From CAVPNY01 sp963706905 (lineage in GTDB: Bacteria; Chloroflexota; Anaerolineae; Anaerolineales; UBA4823): a stretch of 64,000 nucleotides of DNA. Shown piece after piece: positions 45,323 to 55,118 of the stretch (its first letter is position 1; each line of letters starts with the position of its first letter). The translations under genes were made by a program, and so were the position numbers. The notes under the pieces were generated by a model. It ran no database searches and was not told the origin of the DNA. It was given only the letters and a program-made list of their open reading frames with translations. Location: NCBI GenBank assembly GCA_963706905.1, contig CAVPNY010000012.1, forward strand, positions 62,001 to 126,000, in the 5' to 3' direction.

Positions 45323-46579
45323 TTGAAAGAACGCCCGCAGGTGGTCATCGTCGGAGCAGGTTTTGGGGGGTTGTGGGCTGCGCGCGCCCTGGCTGGTTCG
45401 CCCATAGATATCGTGGTGATCGACCGCAACAATTTTCATACTTTCTTGCCCTTGCTTTATCAGGTGGCGGCTGCCGAGCTTTCTCCGGCGGATATCACCT
45501 ATCCGGTGCGCAGCATCCTCAGGCGCTATCAGAATGTGCGTTTTGTGATGGGGGAAGTCAGTCACATCGATTTCCCCGCCCGGCAGGTAACCATCGAGGA
45601 AAACGTTTTTGAGTACGATTATCTGATCCTGTCTCCGGGCAGTGTCTCCTACGATTTCGGCTTGCCCGGTGTAGGACAGCATGCCTTCCCGCTAAAGACA
45701 ATCGATCAAGCCATCCGGCTGCGCAATCACCTGCTGATGCAGTTTGAGCAGGCCAGCAATGAGAAGGACTTCGACCGCCGCCGCCAATTGCTGACCTTCG
45801 CCATCGCAGGGGGCGGGCCAACCGGCGTCGAGTTCACCGGCGCTCTGGCTGAGCTGGTGCGCGGGCCGCTGCTCAAAGATTACCCGGAAATCCAGGCCAG
45901 AGATGTAACCATCATTCTGCTGGAAGCCGCCAGCCAACTACTGGCAGGCTATCCTGAGTCCTTACAGGCTTATGCCGCAGCCCACCTGCAGAAAATGGGG
46001 GTCGCTGTGCGGCTGGGAACGGCGGTCAGCCAGGTTACTGAAGGGGCAGTCATGCTGAGCAACGGCGATCACATCCCCAGCCGGACTGTCGTGTGGACTG
46101 CCGGTGTCCGCAGCGAGGTGCCGGCTGCCCTGAACAGCCTGCCCAGGGCACGCAACGGGCAGGTTGAGGTGCTGCCCACCCTGCAAGCCCCCGGATTCCC
46201 CGAGGTTTATGTGATCGGAGACCTGGCGCGGGTGGTCGAACAGGGAAATCCCTTACCGATGGTCGCTCCCGTCGCCATTCAGCAAGCCAGGACCGCCGCT
46301 GGCAACCTCTTGCGGCAAATTAAAGGCGAGCTGCCAGTGCCATTCGCATTTCGCGACCCGGGCTTGATGGTGACCATCGGTCGCAATGCGGCCGTCGCCC
46401 GTCTCAAGGGACGTTCTTTCACCGGACTCATCGCCTGGATCCTCTGGCTGGGTGTGCACATCATCAATTTGATTGGCTTTCGCAACCGGCTGGTGGTGAT
46501 CATCAACTGGGCCTGGGATTACCTGTTCTACGAGCGCGCGGTGCGCTTGATCATCCCCCTGGGGCGTCCCGATCATTGA
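45323..46579 (+). CDS. ndh: Type II NADH dehydrogenase (NDH-2)
   Basis: A 418-residue monotopic flavoprotein that passes electrons from NADH to quinone without proton pumping. Two Rossmann motifs are visible, VVIVGAGFGGLWAARAL for FAD and FAIAGGGPTGVEFTGALAEL for NADH, then VYVIGDLARV, and a C-terminal amphipathic membrane anchor (GLIAWILWLGVHIINLIGF). The TTG at 45323 is chosen because AGGAGGT lies six bases upstream; the open frame extends further without a ribosome site. It is divergent from the M42 gene. Confidence 0.9.
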   Translation: MKERPQVVIVGAGFGGLWAARALAGSPIDIVVIDRNNFHTFLPLLYQVAAAELSPADITYPVRSILRRYQNVRFVMGEVSHIDFPARQVTIEENVFEYDYLILSPGSVSYDFGLPGVGQHAFPLKTIDQAIRLRNHLLMQFEQASNEKDFDRRRQLLTFAIAGGGPTGVEFTGALAELVRGPLLKDYPEIQARDVTIILLEAASQLLAGYPESLQAYAAAHLQKMGVAVRLGTAVSQVTEGAVMLSNGDHIPSRTVVWTAGVRSEVPAALNSLPRARNGQVEVLPTLQAPGFPEVYVIGDLARVVEQGNPLPMVAPVAIQQARTAAGNLLRQIKGELPVPFAFRDPGLMVTIGRNAAVARLKGRSFTGLIAWILWLGVHIINLIGFRNRLVVIINWAWDYLFYERAVRLIIPLGRPDH

Positions 46580-46599
46580 GATTCTATCAGGAGCTACAA

Positions 46600-47121
46600 A
46601 TGAAAATTGCGATCCTCTCTGACATTCACGACAACGTCTGGAACTTGAAATCCGCTCTGGCGCAGCTTCAAGAGGCAGAAACTTTGCTCTGCCTGGGCGA
46701 TCTATGCGCTCCCTTCATCGTGAACATGCTCGCCGAGGGTTTCCCGGAGCGGCCAATTCATATCATCTTCGGCAACAACGATGGCGATCATTACCGCATC
46801 CACGCCAAGACAAAAACCTTTCCCCACGTAGAGGTGCACGGCGAGATTTTCCAGGCGGAGTTAGACGGTCGCCGCCTGTTCGCCAACCATTTCAACTATC
46901 TTGCTTTGCCCATCGCCCAGTCCGGGCAGTTCGATCTGGTCTGCTTTGGGCACAACCACCGCTATCAGGTCGAGCGTTTTGGAAAGACCCTGGCCATAAA
47001 CCCCGGCCCGCTGATGGGTTTTGACGGGGATAACCCCGTCCCAGCCAGCTTCGTGACCTACGATACCCGCTCAGACGAAGTCATTACTTACCGGCTCCCC
47101 ATCTTGCCTTTTACTCCATAA
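46600..47121 (+). CDS. YfcE/MJ0936-type metallophosphoesterase
   Basis: A 173-residue calcineurin-like phosphoesterase. The metal-binding motifs are in order: SDIHDN, LCLGDLC, FGNNDGD, ANHFNY (replacing GH) and GHNHR. Small proteins of this type hydrolyse phosphodiesters in the cytosol; the natural substrate is unknown. The ATG at 46600 has AGGAG upstream, 20 bases after the ndh stop, so the two genes are probably cotranscribed. Confidence 0.85.
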   Translation: MKIAILSDIHDNVWNLKSALAQLQEAETLLCLGDLCAPFIVNMLAEGFPERPIHIIFGNNDGDHYRIHAKTKTFPHVEVHGEIFQAELDGRRLFANHFNYLALPIAQSGQFDLVCFGHNHRYQVERFGKTLAINPGPLMGFDGDNPVPASFVTYDTRSDEVITYRLPILPFTP

Positions 47122-47123
47122 GA

Positions 47124-47993
47124 TCAGCTATCCCCGTTTTCTCCGCCGATCTTATCCGGCCAGTGCGCCTTGGCATCCTTACCCAGCTCGCGTGAGCGCT
47201 CATACGCCGCCCACACCGCCCTGGAGACAGCCGTGCGGAAGCCGGCTTTTTCCAGGTAATACAGGGCGGCCGCGGAGGTGCCGCCGGGCGAGGTGACCTG
47301 GTTGCGCAGCGTCGCCAGGTGCACCGGCGGGTCAGAGCGGGTGTAATAATCCACCGATCCGCGCACCGTCTGCGCTACCAGCTGCTCCGCCACCCGGCGC
47401 GGGAATCCCAGGTGCACCCCGGCATCCACCATCGCTTCCATAAACAGAAACACGTACATCGGCCCCGTGCCAGACAGCGCGGTGGCCATGTTCAGGTAGT
47501 TTTCCTCTTCCATAAAGATCTGGGGACCGAGCGCCCCCAGGATCACGCTGGCCATCTCCCGCTGATCTTCCGTCACCGCTGGCGAGGCAGTCCACACGGT
47601 GATACCCTCCCCGATCTGCGCCGGGGTGTTCGGCATCGAGCGCACCACTGCGTCGTGCTCCAGAACCCCGGTGATCTTGGCGATCGGCGCTCCCGCGACG
47701 ATCGATAGCACCAGCGCTGAGGGCTGGATCGCTCCTCGCAGTCCGACCAGCACATTGTCCAGGCGCTGCGGCTTGATCGACAGCACCACGACGTCTGCGC
47801 TGCGGGCAGCCGCGGCATTGTCTGTGGAGGTCAGGATGCTATAGCGCTTCTCCAGCTCCTGGCCGCGCTCAGGATGCGGGCCGGAGGCGATTAATGCAGA
47901 TGGCTTCGCCACCTCCTGGCGGATCAGGCCGGCGATCATCGCTTCGGCCATGGCTCCCGGACCAATAAATGCAATCTTGCGGTTATCAAACAC
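47124..47993 (-). CDS. proC: Pyrroline-5-carboxylate reductase
   Basis: A 289-residue enzyme for the last step of proline synthesis. The NADPH-binding IAFIGPGAMAEAMIAGLI starts the protein, then VLSIKPQ, MPNTPAQIGEGIT and the C-terminal signature LRNQVTSPGGTSAAALYYLEKAGFRTAVSRAVWAAYERSREL. The length is typical (about 270-290) and the frame intact. It converges with the phosphoesterase gene; their stops are three bases apart. Confidence 0.95.
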   Translation of the reverse strand: MFDNRKIAFIGPGAMAEAMIAGLIRQEVAKPSALIASGPHPERGQELEKRYSILTSTDNAAAARSADVVVLSIKPQRLDNVLVGLRGAIQPSALVLSIVAGAPIAKITGVLEHDAVVRSMPNTPAQIGEGITVWTASPAVTEDQREMASVILGALGPQIFMEEENYLNMATALSGTGPMYVFLFMEAMVDAGVHLGFPRRVAEQLVAQTVRGSVDYYTRSDPPVHLATLRNQVTSPGGTSAAALYYLEKAGFRTAVSRAVWAAYERSRELGKDAKAHWPDKIGGENGDS

Positions 47994-48055
47994 GGTTTGC
48001 CTCTCTTCTTGCTACGATTTGCTCTACACAATAAATCGGTCAACCCGCGGATTTG

Positions 48056-49028
48056 TTACAGCCTGAAACCCATGCCGGCTGGCAGCAGGAAGCCCACCGC
48101 CAGGGAGACCAGGTTCATCGCCAAAGTCAGCCCAAATGCCTTCCCGAAACCCAGCTCGCGCCGCAGGCACAAGCCCAGGAAAACAGCTTCCAGCAGCCAG
48201 GCAAGCACCCAGATCAATACGGCTACCCAGATTCTCCCAACATCGCTCAGATAAGCCAGCGGAACCAGACCGGCCGGGATCGTCAGCAGGTTCGCCAGGG
48301 TGGTCACAGTGAAAACACTCAGCCTGGGGGCTTTGAGAATCACCGCGCCTACAACTGCCACGACCGCCTCTGCGATCACCAGGATCAGCAGCGGCAGGTA
48401 GAACAGGCTCCCAATCACCAGGATGATGAGAGAGACAATCCAGGCCAGGATAAATAAGACTTTACTCTGCTGGAAATGCAGCCTGCCCTGGTTGCCCCGC
48501 ACGATGAAGAAGATCACCAGCGCCAACCCGCCCAGCCCAACCAGGCAAAAGAGCACCGGGCCGACCACCAGACCTATCATCATCCCGCCGACCAGCCATG
48601 CAGGCGTGCCCCAGCCTTCTCGAACCTGCATGCCTTCCGGGCGCACGGTGACCGTGTAGTTGGCGTTGTAGGCGCGTTTTTCAAATACGTTGCTCTGGCG
48701 GGTTTCACCATCTGAAAAATCGATCATCAGCTTGTGGTAAGGAGCATATCCATACGCCAGCGAGCTGCAGGTGGTCTGTTCACAGGAGAAGTTCTGCGGA
48801 CCAAGTTGCTCGAGAGGCGTGCCGGTAGAGCAGGCGCTGTCTTCACATTCGATCAGCGCCCCGCCCAGGATGGCGAGCGGCTCCATATCCTCATACTCGA
48901 AGGTAAAGTCCATGGATGGCTTGGGGCCGACATCAGCCCGCACCGAGCTGAGCGGCAGCGCCAGAAACAGCAGCAGCAGCTCCCCCCAAAAGCAGCCCCC
49001 GCCATGAAATGAAGGTATTCCGTTGCAT
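48056..49028 (-). CDS. Membrane protein of unknown function with signal peptide, frameshifted at its N-terminus
   Basis: About 320 residues. A signal peptide (LLLLFLALPLSSVRA) is followed by an extracytoplasmic domain with several cysteines (residues about 30-150) and six or so C-terminal membrane helices, the first after GWGTPAWLVGGMM. The true start is probably the ATG at 49028, which has GGGGAGG upstream; it reads into the signal peptide only if one base is removed from the C6 run at 48982-48987. Without that correction the frame would have to start at a GTG at 48943 and lose the signal peptide. I do not recognise a family. Confidence 0.65.
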
Positions 49029-49102
49029 AATGCCTCCCCAGCCTTGTATAATTGTGACTATGCGAAATATTGCCTTTCGTTTTCCGCCATCTTCCCGCCC
49101 CA

Positions 49103-49677
49103 TCAGGCGAAATACTGCAGCGCCAATCGCAGCCGCGTCTCCACATCTTGCGGCGTATCCCGGGGAATGGACTGCAGCGCTGCCTGCGCCTCCACCACAC
49201 TGTAGCCCAGACCAGTCAAGGCGTTGAGCACTTCGCTGTCCACATCTCCAAAGGCAGCGATGGGCGCCAACCCCTCCACGCTGGTGATGCGATCCTGCAG
49301 GCTGAGCAGGATCTTTTGGGCGGTCTTCTTGCCCACCCCCGGCACCCGGCTGAAGATGTCAGCTTGCTCGCTGAACACCGCCCGCCGGATCGCATCCGGA
49401 TTGAGGGTAGACAGGATTGAGAGCGCCAGCTTTGGCCCGATGCCATTAACCGTCAATAGCAGGGTAAAGAACTCGCGCCCTCGGCAGAGTCGAAGCCGTA
49501 CAGGGCCAGCAAATCCTGGCGCACCACCAGATGGGTGAACAGATAAACGCTTTCCCCTGGCCGCGCCTGATCCGAGATCGGATTGGGGACAAACACCTGC
49601 AGCCCGATGCCCCCGATCTCAATAATCAGGCTGCCCGGCTCGACATGGGCAATCTTTCCGCTGATGGTTGCGATCAT
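49103..49677 (-). CDS. ruvA: Holliday junction helicase subunit RuvA, frameshifted
   Basis: About 192 residues in two frames. The N-terminal OB domain (MIATISGKIAHVEPGSLIIEIGGIGLQVFV...VRQDLLALYGF) starts at 49677. The helix-hairpin-helix part (VNGIGPKLALSILS, VPGVGKKTAQKILLSL) and the C-terminal domain III (VLNALTGLGYSVVEAQAAL) are in another frame. The shift is at about 49,471-49,484, beside a CCC run, and looks like one missing base in AEG-REFFTLLLTV. RuvA binds Holliday junctions and recruits RuvB. Confidence 0.9.
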
Positions 49678-50649
49678 GATCCAGCCTCCCACCATTTCAA
49701 TACGCGCAGCGCCCGCAGGGTCGTCCACCTGCCAGGCTGCCCGGCTTTTTCCAGCTCAAAATAGACCGGCCCGGACATTCCGGCATGCGCCGGCCAGCGC
49801 CCATCCCCTGAGCGTTTGTCCTGGACGATCTGGATGGCCTCTGCCAGGCGCTCATCCCGCCTTACCTCCGCTCCCCGGCTGCCTGCCGCCTGGAAATAAT
49901 CCAGCGCCCGCAGGATATCGTAGCGCCAGCGTGGTGGGAAGGGGAATCGCAGCATTTTCGGGTCGACCACTTCTCCCGTGCGGTGCGAGCGGAACAGCCT
50001 GTGGGCCAGCAAAAATTCTCGCCCCCGCTCTTGCGCCTTGTTTATCGCAGCGTCTAATCCATCACCACTTCGACTTTGCTCAGTGCAAGGCCCCTGTCCC
50101 ATTTCCCCTGAACTGCATATATTCTTCCAGCCCCTCCAGCACCATCAGGGTGGTGTGGAAGGAGGCGTGAGTCGCCCCATGATAGGTCTCGCAGTTCCAG
50201 CCGCCATCCCCCATTTGCTGTCGCAGCAGGTGCGCGGCGATCTGGTCCAGGCGCTCATCTTCGAAGCGGAAATGTGCCAGCATGCCTAACACCATCCCGG
50301 TGATGCAGGTCTCGCTGTGGCTGTGCCACTTCTGGGAATAGTTGATCCCGCCGTCTGTGTAAAAACCCGTCTCCAGCAGCAGGGCGCAGGCTTGCTGAGC
50401 TTGCGCGTTCTCAGGCGGTAAACCCAGCAGGCGCAGGGTCAGCAGCGTATAGTGGGTTGAGATCCACTTGGGGCCGTAAATTCCACCCCCCCACCTGCCG
50501 GAGGGCTCCTGCAGCGCCAGCAAACGGGCTCCCCAGCCGGTCTCAGCCACTCGCTGTCGCTCCGTCTCCACCTGCGCCGGATCGGCCCCCGCCAGGTCGC
50601 GCAGCACCTGCCAGCGGATCGCCGGGTCACCTGCCATCAACCAGTTCAT
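49674..50649 (-). CDS. Prenyltransferase/squalene-cyclase-like alpha-toroid protein, interrupted
   Basis: About 320 residues of alpha/alpha-toroid repeats with QW-like elements: DGGINYSQKW, MGDGGWNCETYHG and SGDGRWPAH. The protein lacks the DxDD or zinc motifs of true cyclases and prenyltransferases as far as I can see, so no activity is assigned. The two halves (50649 to 50080 and 50102 to 49674) are in different frames. At the break, 50068-50089 carries CTTCGACTTTGCTCAGTG, which looks like a REP-type dispersed repeat. The ruvA start overlaps its stop by four bases. Confidence 0.65.
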
Positions 50650-50753
50650 ATACCAGTCTCATCAATCACATCAAATCGAGCCATCATTCAGTGTTCAGTA
50701 TACTGTATTCGGAATACGGGACACGGCATTCCGTCCTTCACAAACATATCGCT

Positions 50754-51377
50754 TCAGCCGCTGTCCTTGCAAACAAATCGCTCCAGCCGCCGTCCTCGGC
50801 GGCTGACACTGCGCCGTCCCCGGCGCAGAGAGCAGTATTGCACACACCGCTCACTTCTCACTTTCTCCCACTTCCACGGTATCCCTTCCCCCAGCAGTCC
50901 CATAAAGCGCGTCGAGTGCAAGTGACAGATAGCGATCGCCAGGGCGTCAGCGGCGTCGTCTGGCTGGGGCACCGCATCCAGGGCGAGCAGCGCCTTTACC
51001 ATCTGCTGCACCTGGTTCTTGTCGGCTCCGCCGTAACCGACCACAGACTGCTTGACTTCCAGCGGGGTGTACTCGGCCAGGGTCACGCCAGCCCGCTCCA
51101 GGGCCAGCAAAACCACGCCGCGCGCCTGGCCTACGCTGAGCGCGCTGCGCACATTGCGCGCAAAAAACAACTTCTCCACCGCGCCGCTGTCCGGGTGGTG
51201 GAGAAGCAAGATATCATTCAACTGTTCGTAGAGGGAGACCAACCGTTTGGGCATGGGCTGATCGGCTCCGGTCAGGATGGCGCCGTAATCGACCACCGTC
51301 AGGCTGCCGTCATCATTCTCGCGCACCAGCCCATAACCGGTGATCGCCGTCCCGGGGTCGATGCCGATCGCTAGCAT
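50754..51377 (-). CDS. ruvC: Holliday junction resolvase RuvC
   Basis: A 207-residue RNase H-fold endonuclease that resolves Holliday junctions. The catalytic acids are in GIDPGTAITGYG, VEKLFFARN and DDAADALAIAICH, and YTPLEVKQSVVGYGGADKNQV is the DNA-binding block. The C-terminal tail beyond about residue 165 (RSERCVQYC...FVCKDSG) is unusual and may be read-through into intergenic sequence. It follows yebC by six bases, the common yebC-ruvC order. Confidence 0.93.
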   Translation of the reverse strand: MLAIGIDPGTAITGYGLVRENDDGSLTVVDYGAILTGADQPMPKRLVSLYEQLNDILLLHHPDSGAVEKLFFARNVRSALSVGQARGVVLLALERAGVTLAEYTPLEVKQSVVGYGGADKNQVQQMVKALLALDAVPQPDDAADALAIAICHLHSTRFMGLLGEGIPWKWEKVRSERCVQYCSLRRGRRSVSRRGRRLERFVCKDSG

Positions 51378-51383
51378 TGAAGG

Positions 51384-52139
51384 CTAAGCGGCCTCCAGCT
51401 TGGCCAATGCCTCATCCGAGACGTGCAGGTTGGAATAGACATTTTGGATATCGTCCAGATCTTCAACGGTCTCGATCAAGCGCATGACCTGCAGGGTATT
51501 CTCCGGGCTGAGATCAATCTCGATGTTTGGCACCATGCGCAGCTCAGCTTCTTCAGGGCTGATCTTGGCGGCTGACAGCCGGTCGCTGATTTCTTTAAAG
51601 AATTCAACCGGTGCGATGATCTCGGCGTAGTCATCCTCAAAGATCACGTCATCCGCGCCGGCATCGACAGCCAGCTCAAAAATCTGGTCGGGATCGTGCT
51701 TTCCAACCGGGAAAGAGAAATAAGCCTCCCGATTGAACTGCCAGCTCACCGAGCCGGCGTCGGCCATACTTCCCCCGTGGCGCGTCAGGACATGGCGCAA
51801 TTCAGCTACCGCCCGGTTGCGGTTGTCTGTGACAAACTCAACCAGCAGGGCAATCCCATGCGGAGCATAGCCTTCGTAGGTCACCTCTTCCAGGCCGCCG
51901 CCGTCTTTGCCTTCGCCCGTGCCACGCTGGATGGCGCGCTCGATGTTATCCTTGGGCATATTTTGCGCCCGCGCTTTATCGACGGCGATCCGCAGGCGGA
52001 AATTGGCGTTGATGTCGCCGCCGCCCGCCCGGGCAGCAATCGCAATTTCACGCGCCAGACGGGTGAATACCTGCCCCCGCCTGGCGTCTGCTGCGCCTTT
52101 TTTACGTTTAATGGTTGACCACTTGGAATGTCCAGACAT
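51384..52139 (-). CDS. yebC: YebC/PmpR-family protein (TACO1-like)
   Basis: A 251-residue protein opening SGHSKWSTIKRKKGAADARRGQVFTRLAREI, the family's invariant start, with NIERAIQRGTGE and YEGYAPHGIALLVE following. Annotated as a transcriptional regulator; recent views link the family to translation of difficult (proline-rich) stretches. It leads the yebC-ruvC group. Confidence 0.93.
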   Translation of the reverse strand: MSGHSKWSTIKRKKGAADARRGQVFTRLAREIAIAARAGGGDINANFRLRIAVDKARAQNMPKDNIERAIQRGTGEGKDGGGLEEVTYEGYAPHGIALLVEFVTDNRNRAVAELRHVLTRHGGSMADAGSVSWQFNREAYFSFPVGKHDPDQIFELAVDAGADDVIFEDDYAEIIAPVEFFKEISDRLSAAKISPEEAELRMVPNIEIDLSPENTLQVMRLIETVEDLDDIQNVYSNLHVSDEALAKLEAA

Positions 52140-52208
52140 AATCGTCCTCCGGATTCAGTAAGCAGTGTTCAGTTTACAGTGTTCGAACACGGTGTTCGAT
52201 TCTCGATC

Positions 52209-52240
52209 CTAACTGCTAACCGCTAATTGCTAATCGCTAG
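52209..52240. repeat. Heptamer tandem repeat
   Basis: CTAACTG, CTAACCG, CTAATTG and CTAATCG stand head to tail (52209-52236), followed by CTAG. This is the short tandemly repeated heptamer pattern (TAAYYGC) found in intergenic regions of cyanobacteria and other multicellular bacteria. It lies between yebC and the UroD-family gene. Confidence 0.6.
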
Positions 52241-53254
52241 GTATGCGGATTATACCACTGCGCCAAAACCTCGGCCTGCGCCTGCAAATTGGCATGCGGA
52301 GTGCCATCCGGGATCTCGCAGCCCGCCATGCTGAAGTAGCGCGGCCCGCCGTACTGGCAGCAGGTCCGCACAGCCTGGCGCACCTGTTCGGGCGATCCCT
52401 GCAGCATGACAGCCACCGGGTCGAAATTCCCGCACAGCGCAGCCCGATCGCCGAATACTTGCGCGGCTTTCTGGATGTCCACCATCCAATCGATATCGAT
52501 GATATCCGCCTGGCTCTCCAGCATGTCCGCCAGAATCCGGCTGGTGTCGCCGCAGATGTGCAGCCTGGCTACCCCGCCCATCTCGCAGACCGCCTGGAAG
52601 ATGCGCTGCTCGTAGGGCAGGGCGAACTGGCGGTACATCTTCGGGGAAATTTGCGAGGCGACCGCGTCGCCCAGCCCGATGATATCCGCGCCGGCGTTGA
52701 TCTGCGCCCTGGCAAAGGCGATGGCGGTCTCGGTGAGCTGCTCCAGCAGATCAGTCACCCAATCCGGGCGGTCGTGCAGATCAACCAGCAAGGCCGAGAC
52801 GCCGCGCAGGTCGGCGGCCTCAGCCAGCGCCCCTTCCACCCAGCCCATGATGGGGATCTCCCCGCCGGCCTGCTGGCGGAAAGAGGCGCAGCGCCTCCAG
52901 CCGGTCGGACATGCGCCGCCCGGTCTCCGGGGTGGGGGCTTCCAGCGTCTTTTTATCGTCGGGTTCCTGGAGCAGCGGAATTTTCGATAACGGCAAACCG
53001 TCCTCAGGGAACTCGACCTGCAAGCCAAAATCAGCCGCTTCGCGATACGGATCCGAGATGGCCTGCAGGATATCCAATTCAAAGGCCTGCTGCACCGCCA
53101 GGTTGGCCTCCACCAGGACATGGTAATCCTGGTAATAGCGGGAGAGCGGCTGCCCGATGAAATGCGCCGCAAAGGTCATCATGATATCGAAATTAGGCGC
53201 CCGGTCGACGGTTTCCCCAGACAGGGCGCGCTGAAATCTCTGATAGGAGTTCAT
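52237..53254 (-). CDS. Uroporphyrinogen decarboxylase/corrinoid methyltransferase-family protein, frameshifted
   Basis: About 338 residues of the UROD/MtaA-CmuA fold. Features are FQRALSGETVDRAPNFDIM at the start, ADIIGLGDAVASQISPKMYRQFALPYEQRIF, LHICGDTSRILADM, DIIDIDWMVDI and LCGNFDPVAVMLQGSPEQV. The HICGD motif and lack of the HemE N-terminal RQAGRY favour a corrinoid or coenzyme M methyltransferase-like role rather than haem synthesis. One extra base near 52,878-52,890 separates the two frames (LRLF to RQQAGG). Confidence 0.8.
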
Positions 53255-53265
53255 AGAGCGGGAAA

Positions 53266-54352
53266 TTAGCCCTCTTCGCCTTTGATGAATGCTTCAGCCA
53301 TCTCGCGGGCGATCGAATCCTTGAACTGCTTCGGCGGGGTCTTCATTAAGTAAGAGGAAGGCGCGATTAACGGGCCGGAGATGCCCCGGTCGATAGCCAG
53401 CTTGGCGAAGCGCACCGCGTCGATGATCACACCCGCCGAGTTGGGCGAATCCCACACCTCCAGCTTGGCCTCCAGGTTGAGCGGCACATCGCCGAAGGTG
53501 GTGCCTTCCATGCGCACGTAGCACCATTTGCGGTCTGAGAGCCACGGCACATAATCGCTGGGGCCGACGTGGACATTGTTCGGATCCAGGGGGTAAGGCA
53601 GCATGCTGGTCACCGCCCCGGTCTTGGAGATCTTCTTCGACTCCAGCCGGTCGCGCTCGAGCATGTTGAGAAAATCGGTGTTGCCGCCGAAGTTGAGCTG
53701 GTAGGTGCGGTCCAGGCGCACGCCGCGGTCGACGAACAGGCTGGTCAGCACCCGGTGCAAGATGGTGGCGCCCACCTGGCTCTTGATATCGTCGCCGATG
53801 ATCGGCAGCCCGCGTTCCTTAAAGCGCCCGGCCCAATACTCCGAGCTGGCGATAAACACCGGGATGGCGTTGACGAAGGCGCAGCCGGCCTCCAGCACCT
53901 GCTCGACATACCACTTGGTCGCCATTTCCGAGCCGACCGGCAGGTAGCTGACCACCACATCCGTCTTGGTATCTCTGAGGATGCCGACGATATCGGCGGT
54001 GGGGCCAGGGGCTTTGGTCAGGATCTGCGACAGATACTTGCCCAGCCCGTCATGCGTCATGCCGCGCGCCACCGGTCACATTTAATTTGGGCACATCGGC
54101 AAATTTAATCGTGTTATTGGGGAAGGCCAGGATGGCTTCCGAGAGGTCCAGCCCGACCTTGGTGTCGACCACGTCGAAAGCGGCGGAGAACTCGATATCC
54201 CGCACGTGATAGCCGCCCAGGTTGACATGCATCAGGCCTGGGACCTGTTCCGTCTCCTTGGTATTCTTGTAGAACTGCACACCCTGGATCAGCGAAGATG
54301 AGCAGTTGCCCACTCCGATGATCGCGACGCGCACTTTTTTCTTTTCCGTCAT
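53266..54352 (-). CDS. Inositol-3-phosphate synthase, frameshifted
   Basis: About 360 residues, the prokaryotic form of myo-inositol-1-phosphate synthase, which converts glucose 6-phosphate to inositol phosphate using NAD. The dinucleotide site is VAIIGVGNCSSSLIQGV. DTKTDVVVSYLPVGSEMATKWYVEQ, GDDIKSQVGATILHR, LNFGGNTDFLNM and the C-terminal block PNSAGVIIDAVRFAKLA are family signatures. The first 100 residues (from the ATG at 54352, AGGAG upstream) and the rest are in different frames; one extra base at about 54,070-54,075 separates NVT from VARGMTHDGLG. It suggests inositol lipids or inositol osmolytes. Confidence 0.9.
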
Positions 54353-54547
54353 AGCCTGCTCCTGATGGTAAATTCGTGATGGATTCCACCCTGCTGGCGC
54401 ACAAATCCGCTGACCCGCACCTCCCGGGCCAGCGTCGTGGAATTGGCAGCGATGGGACAACCTGATAATTATAATGTCCTTCGCCAAAGTCAGGAAGGCT
54501 CGCGCCCCTGGTCAATTCTACAGGCCTGGGTTATAATCCCCGGCGCA

Positions 54548-54622
54548 CGGGGCGTAGCTCAGCCCGGCTAGAGCGCACGGTTCGGGTCCGTGAGGCCGGC
54601 GGTTCAAATCCGCCCGCCCCGA
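54548..54622 (+). tRNA. trnP: tRNA-Pro (anticodon CGG)
   Basis: A complete cloverleaf of 75 bases. The acceptor CGGGGCG pairs with CGCCCCG, the D stem is GCTC/GAGC, the anticodon stem CACGG/CCGTG encloses the loop TTCGGGT (anticodon CGG, codon CCG), and the T stem GGCGG/CCGCC encloses TTCAAAT. CCA is not encoded. Its 3' end is duplicated at 57,002, marking it as an integration site. Confidence 0.93.
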
Positions 54623-54636
54623 CAGATGAAAGACCT
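54592..54636 (+). repeat. Left direct repeat (attL-like) at the tRNA-Pro 3' end
   Basis: These 45 bases, from the variable/T-arm of tRNA-Pro to AAAGACCT, recur at 57002-57046 with only two mismatches (C/T at 54597, G/A at 54628). The two copies bracket about 2.4 kb of AT-rich DNA. Confidence 0.8.
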
Positions 54637-54697
54637 CGGAGGTTTTAAGGCAAACTTGTTTGCCCGCGATTTAATTCGCACAACCTCCGAGGTCTTT
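54629..54697 (+). terminator. Terminator/long hairpin after tRNA-Pro
   Basis: AAAGACCTCGGAGGTT (54629-54644) pairs with AACCTCCGAGGTCTTT (54682-54697), followed by more T. A smaller hairpin GGCAAAC/GTTTGCC sits inside the loop. The equivalent hairpin downstream of the duplicated site, at about 58210-58234, lacks this inner part. Confidence 0.8.
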
Positions 54698-55118
54698 TTT
54701 CGTTGGAGATGGTGAAGCCGACCTGGCCCCGGAGCTGACTCGCTGGTTTTATGAATTTAAGATCGTCGATATGAGCGGATGAGTTCTTAGGTGTATATTG
54801 GATTTTGCCCTTGAAGATTATAGAAAAAACCAGGACTTTAACCACTCATCCTAATATCCAACAAAATACTTATACTCAGTTTGTACTATAATTATTAAAC
54901 TGATTTAATAAACCTAAATTATCACGTACTATTACCTAAATTATTTCATGGGATGGGGCAGCAATAGTGGTCGTACTCTGTTTACCATCTAAATCACAGA
55001 TATATACTAATTGGACAGTTAGATCATCATGGCGTGCTATTCCAACAAGACAGATATAAAATGCAAAATTGCCGAACAGCTACAGGTTTCAGCGTCGAAT
55101 TTTCAAGTTTTAACCTAA
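54698..55118. other. AT-rich leader of the nuclease island
   Basis: About 420 bases with no gene I can support. The first 50 bases still resemble the sequence found after the hairpin at 58,235 (GGAGATGGTGAAG occurs in both), then composition becomes AT-rich up to the nuclease start codon. The promoter of the nuclease gene should be here. Confidence 0.45.
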
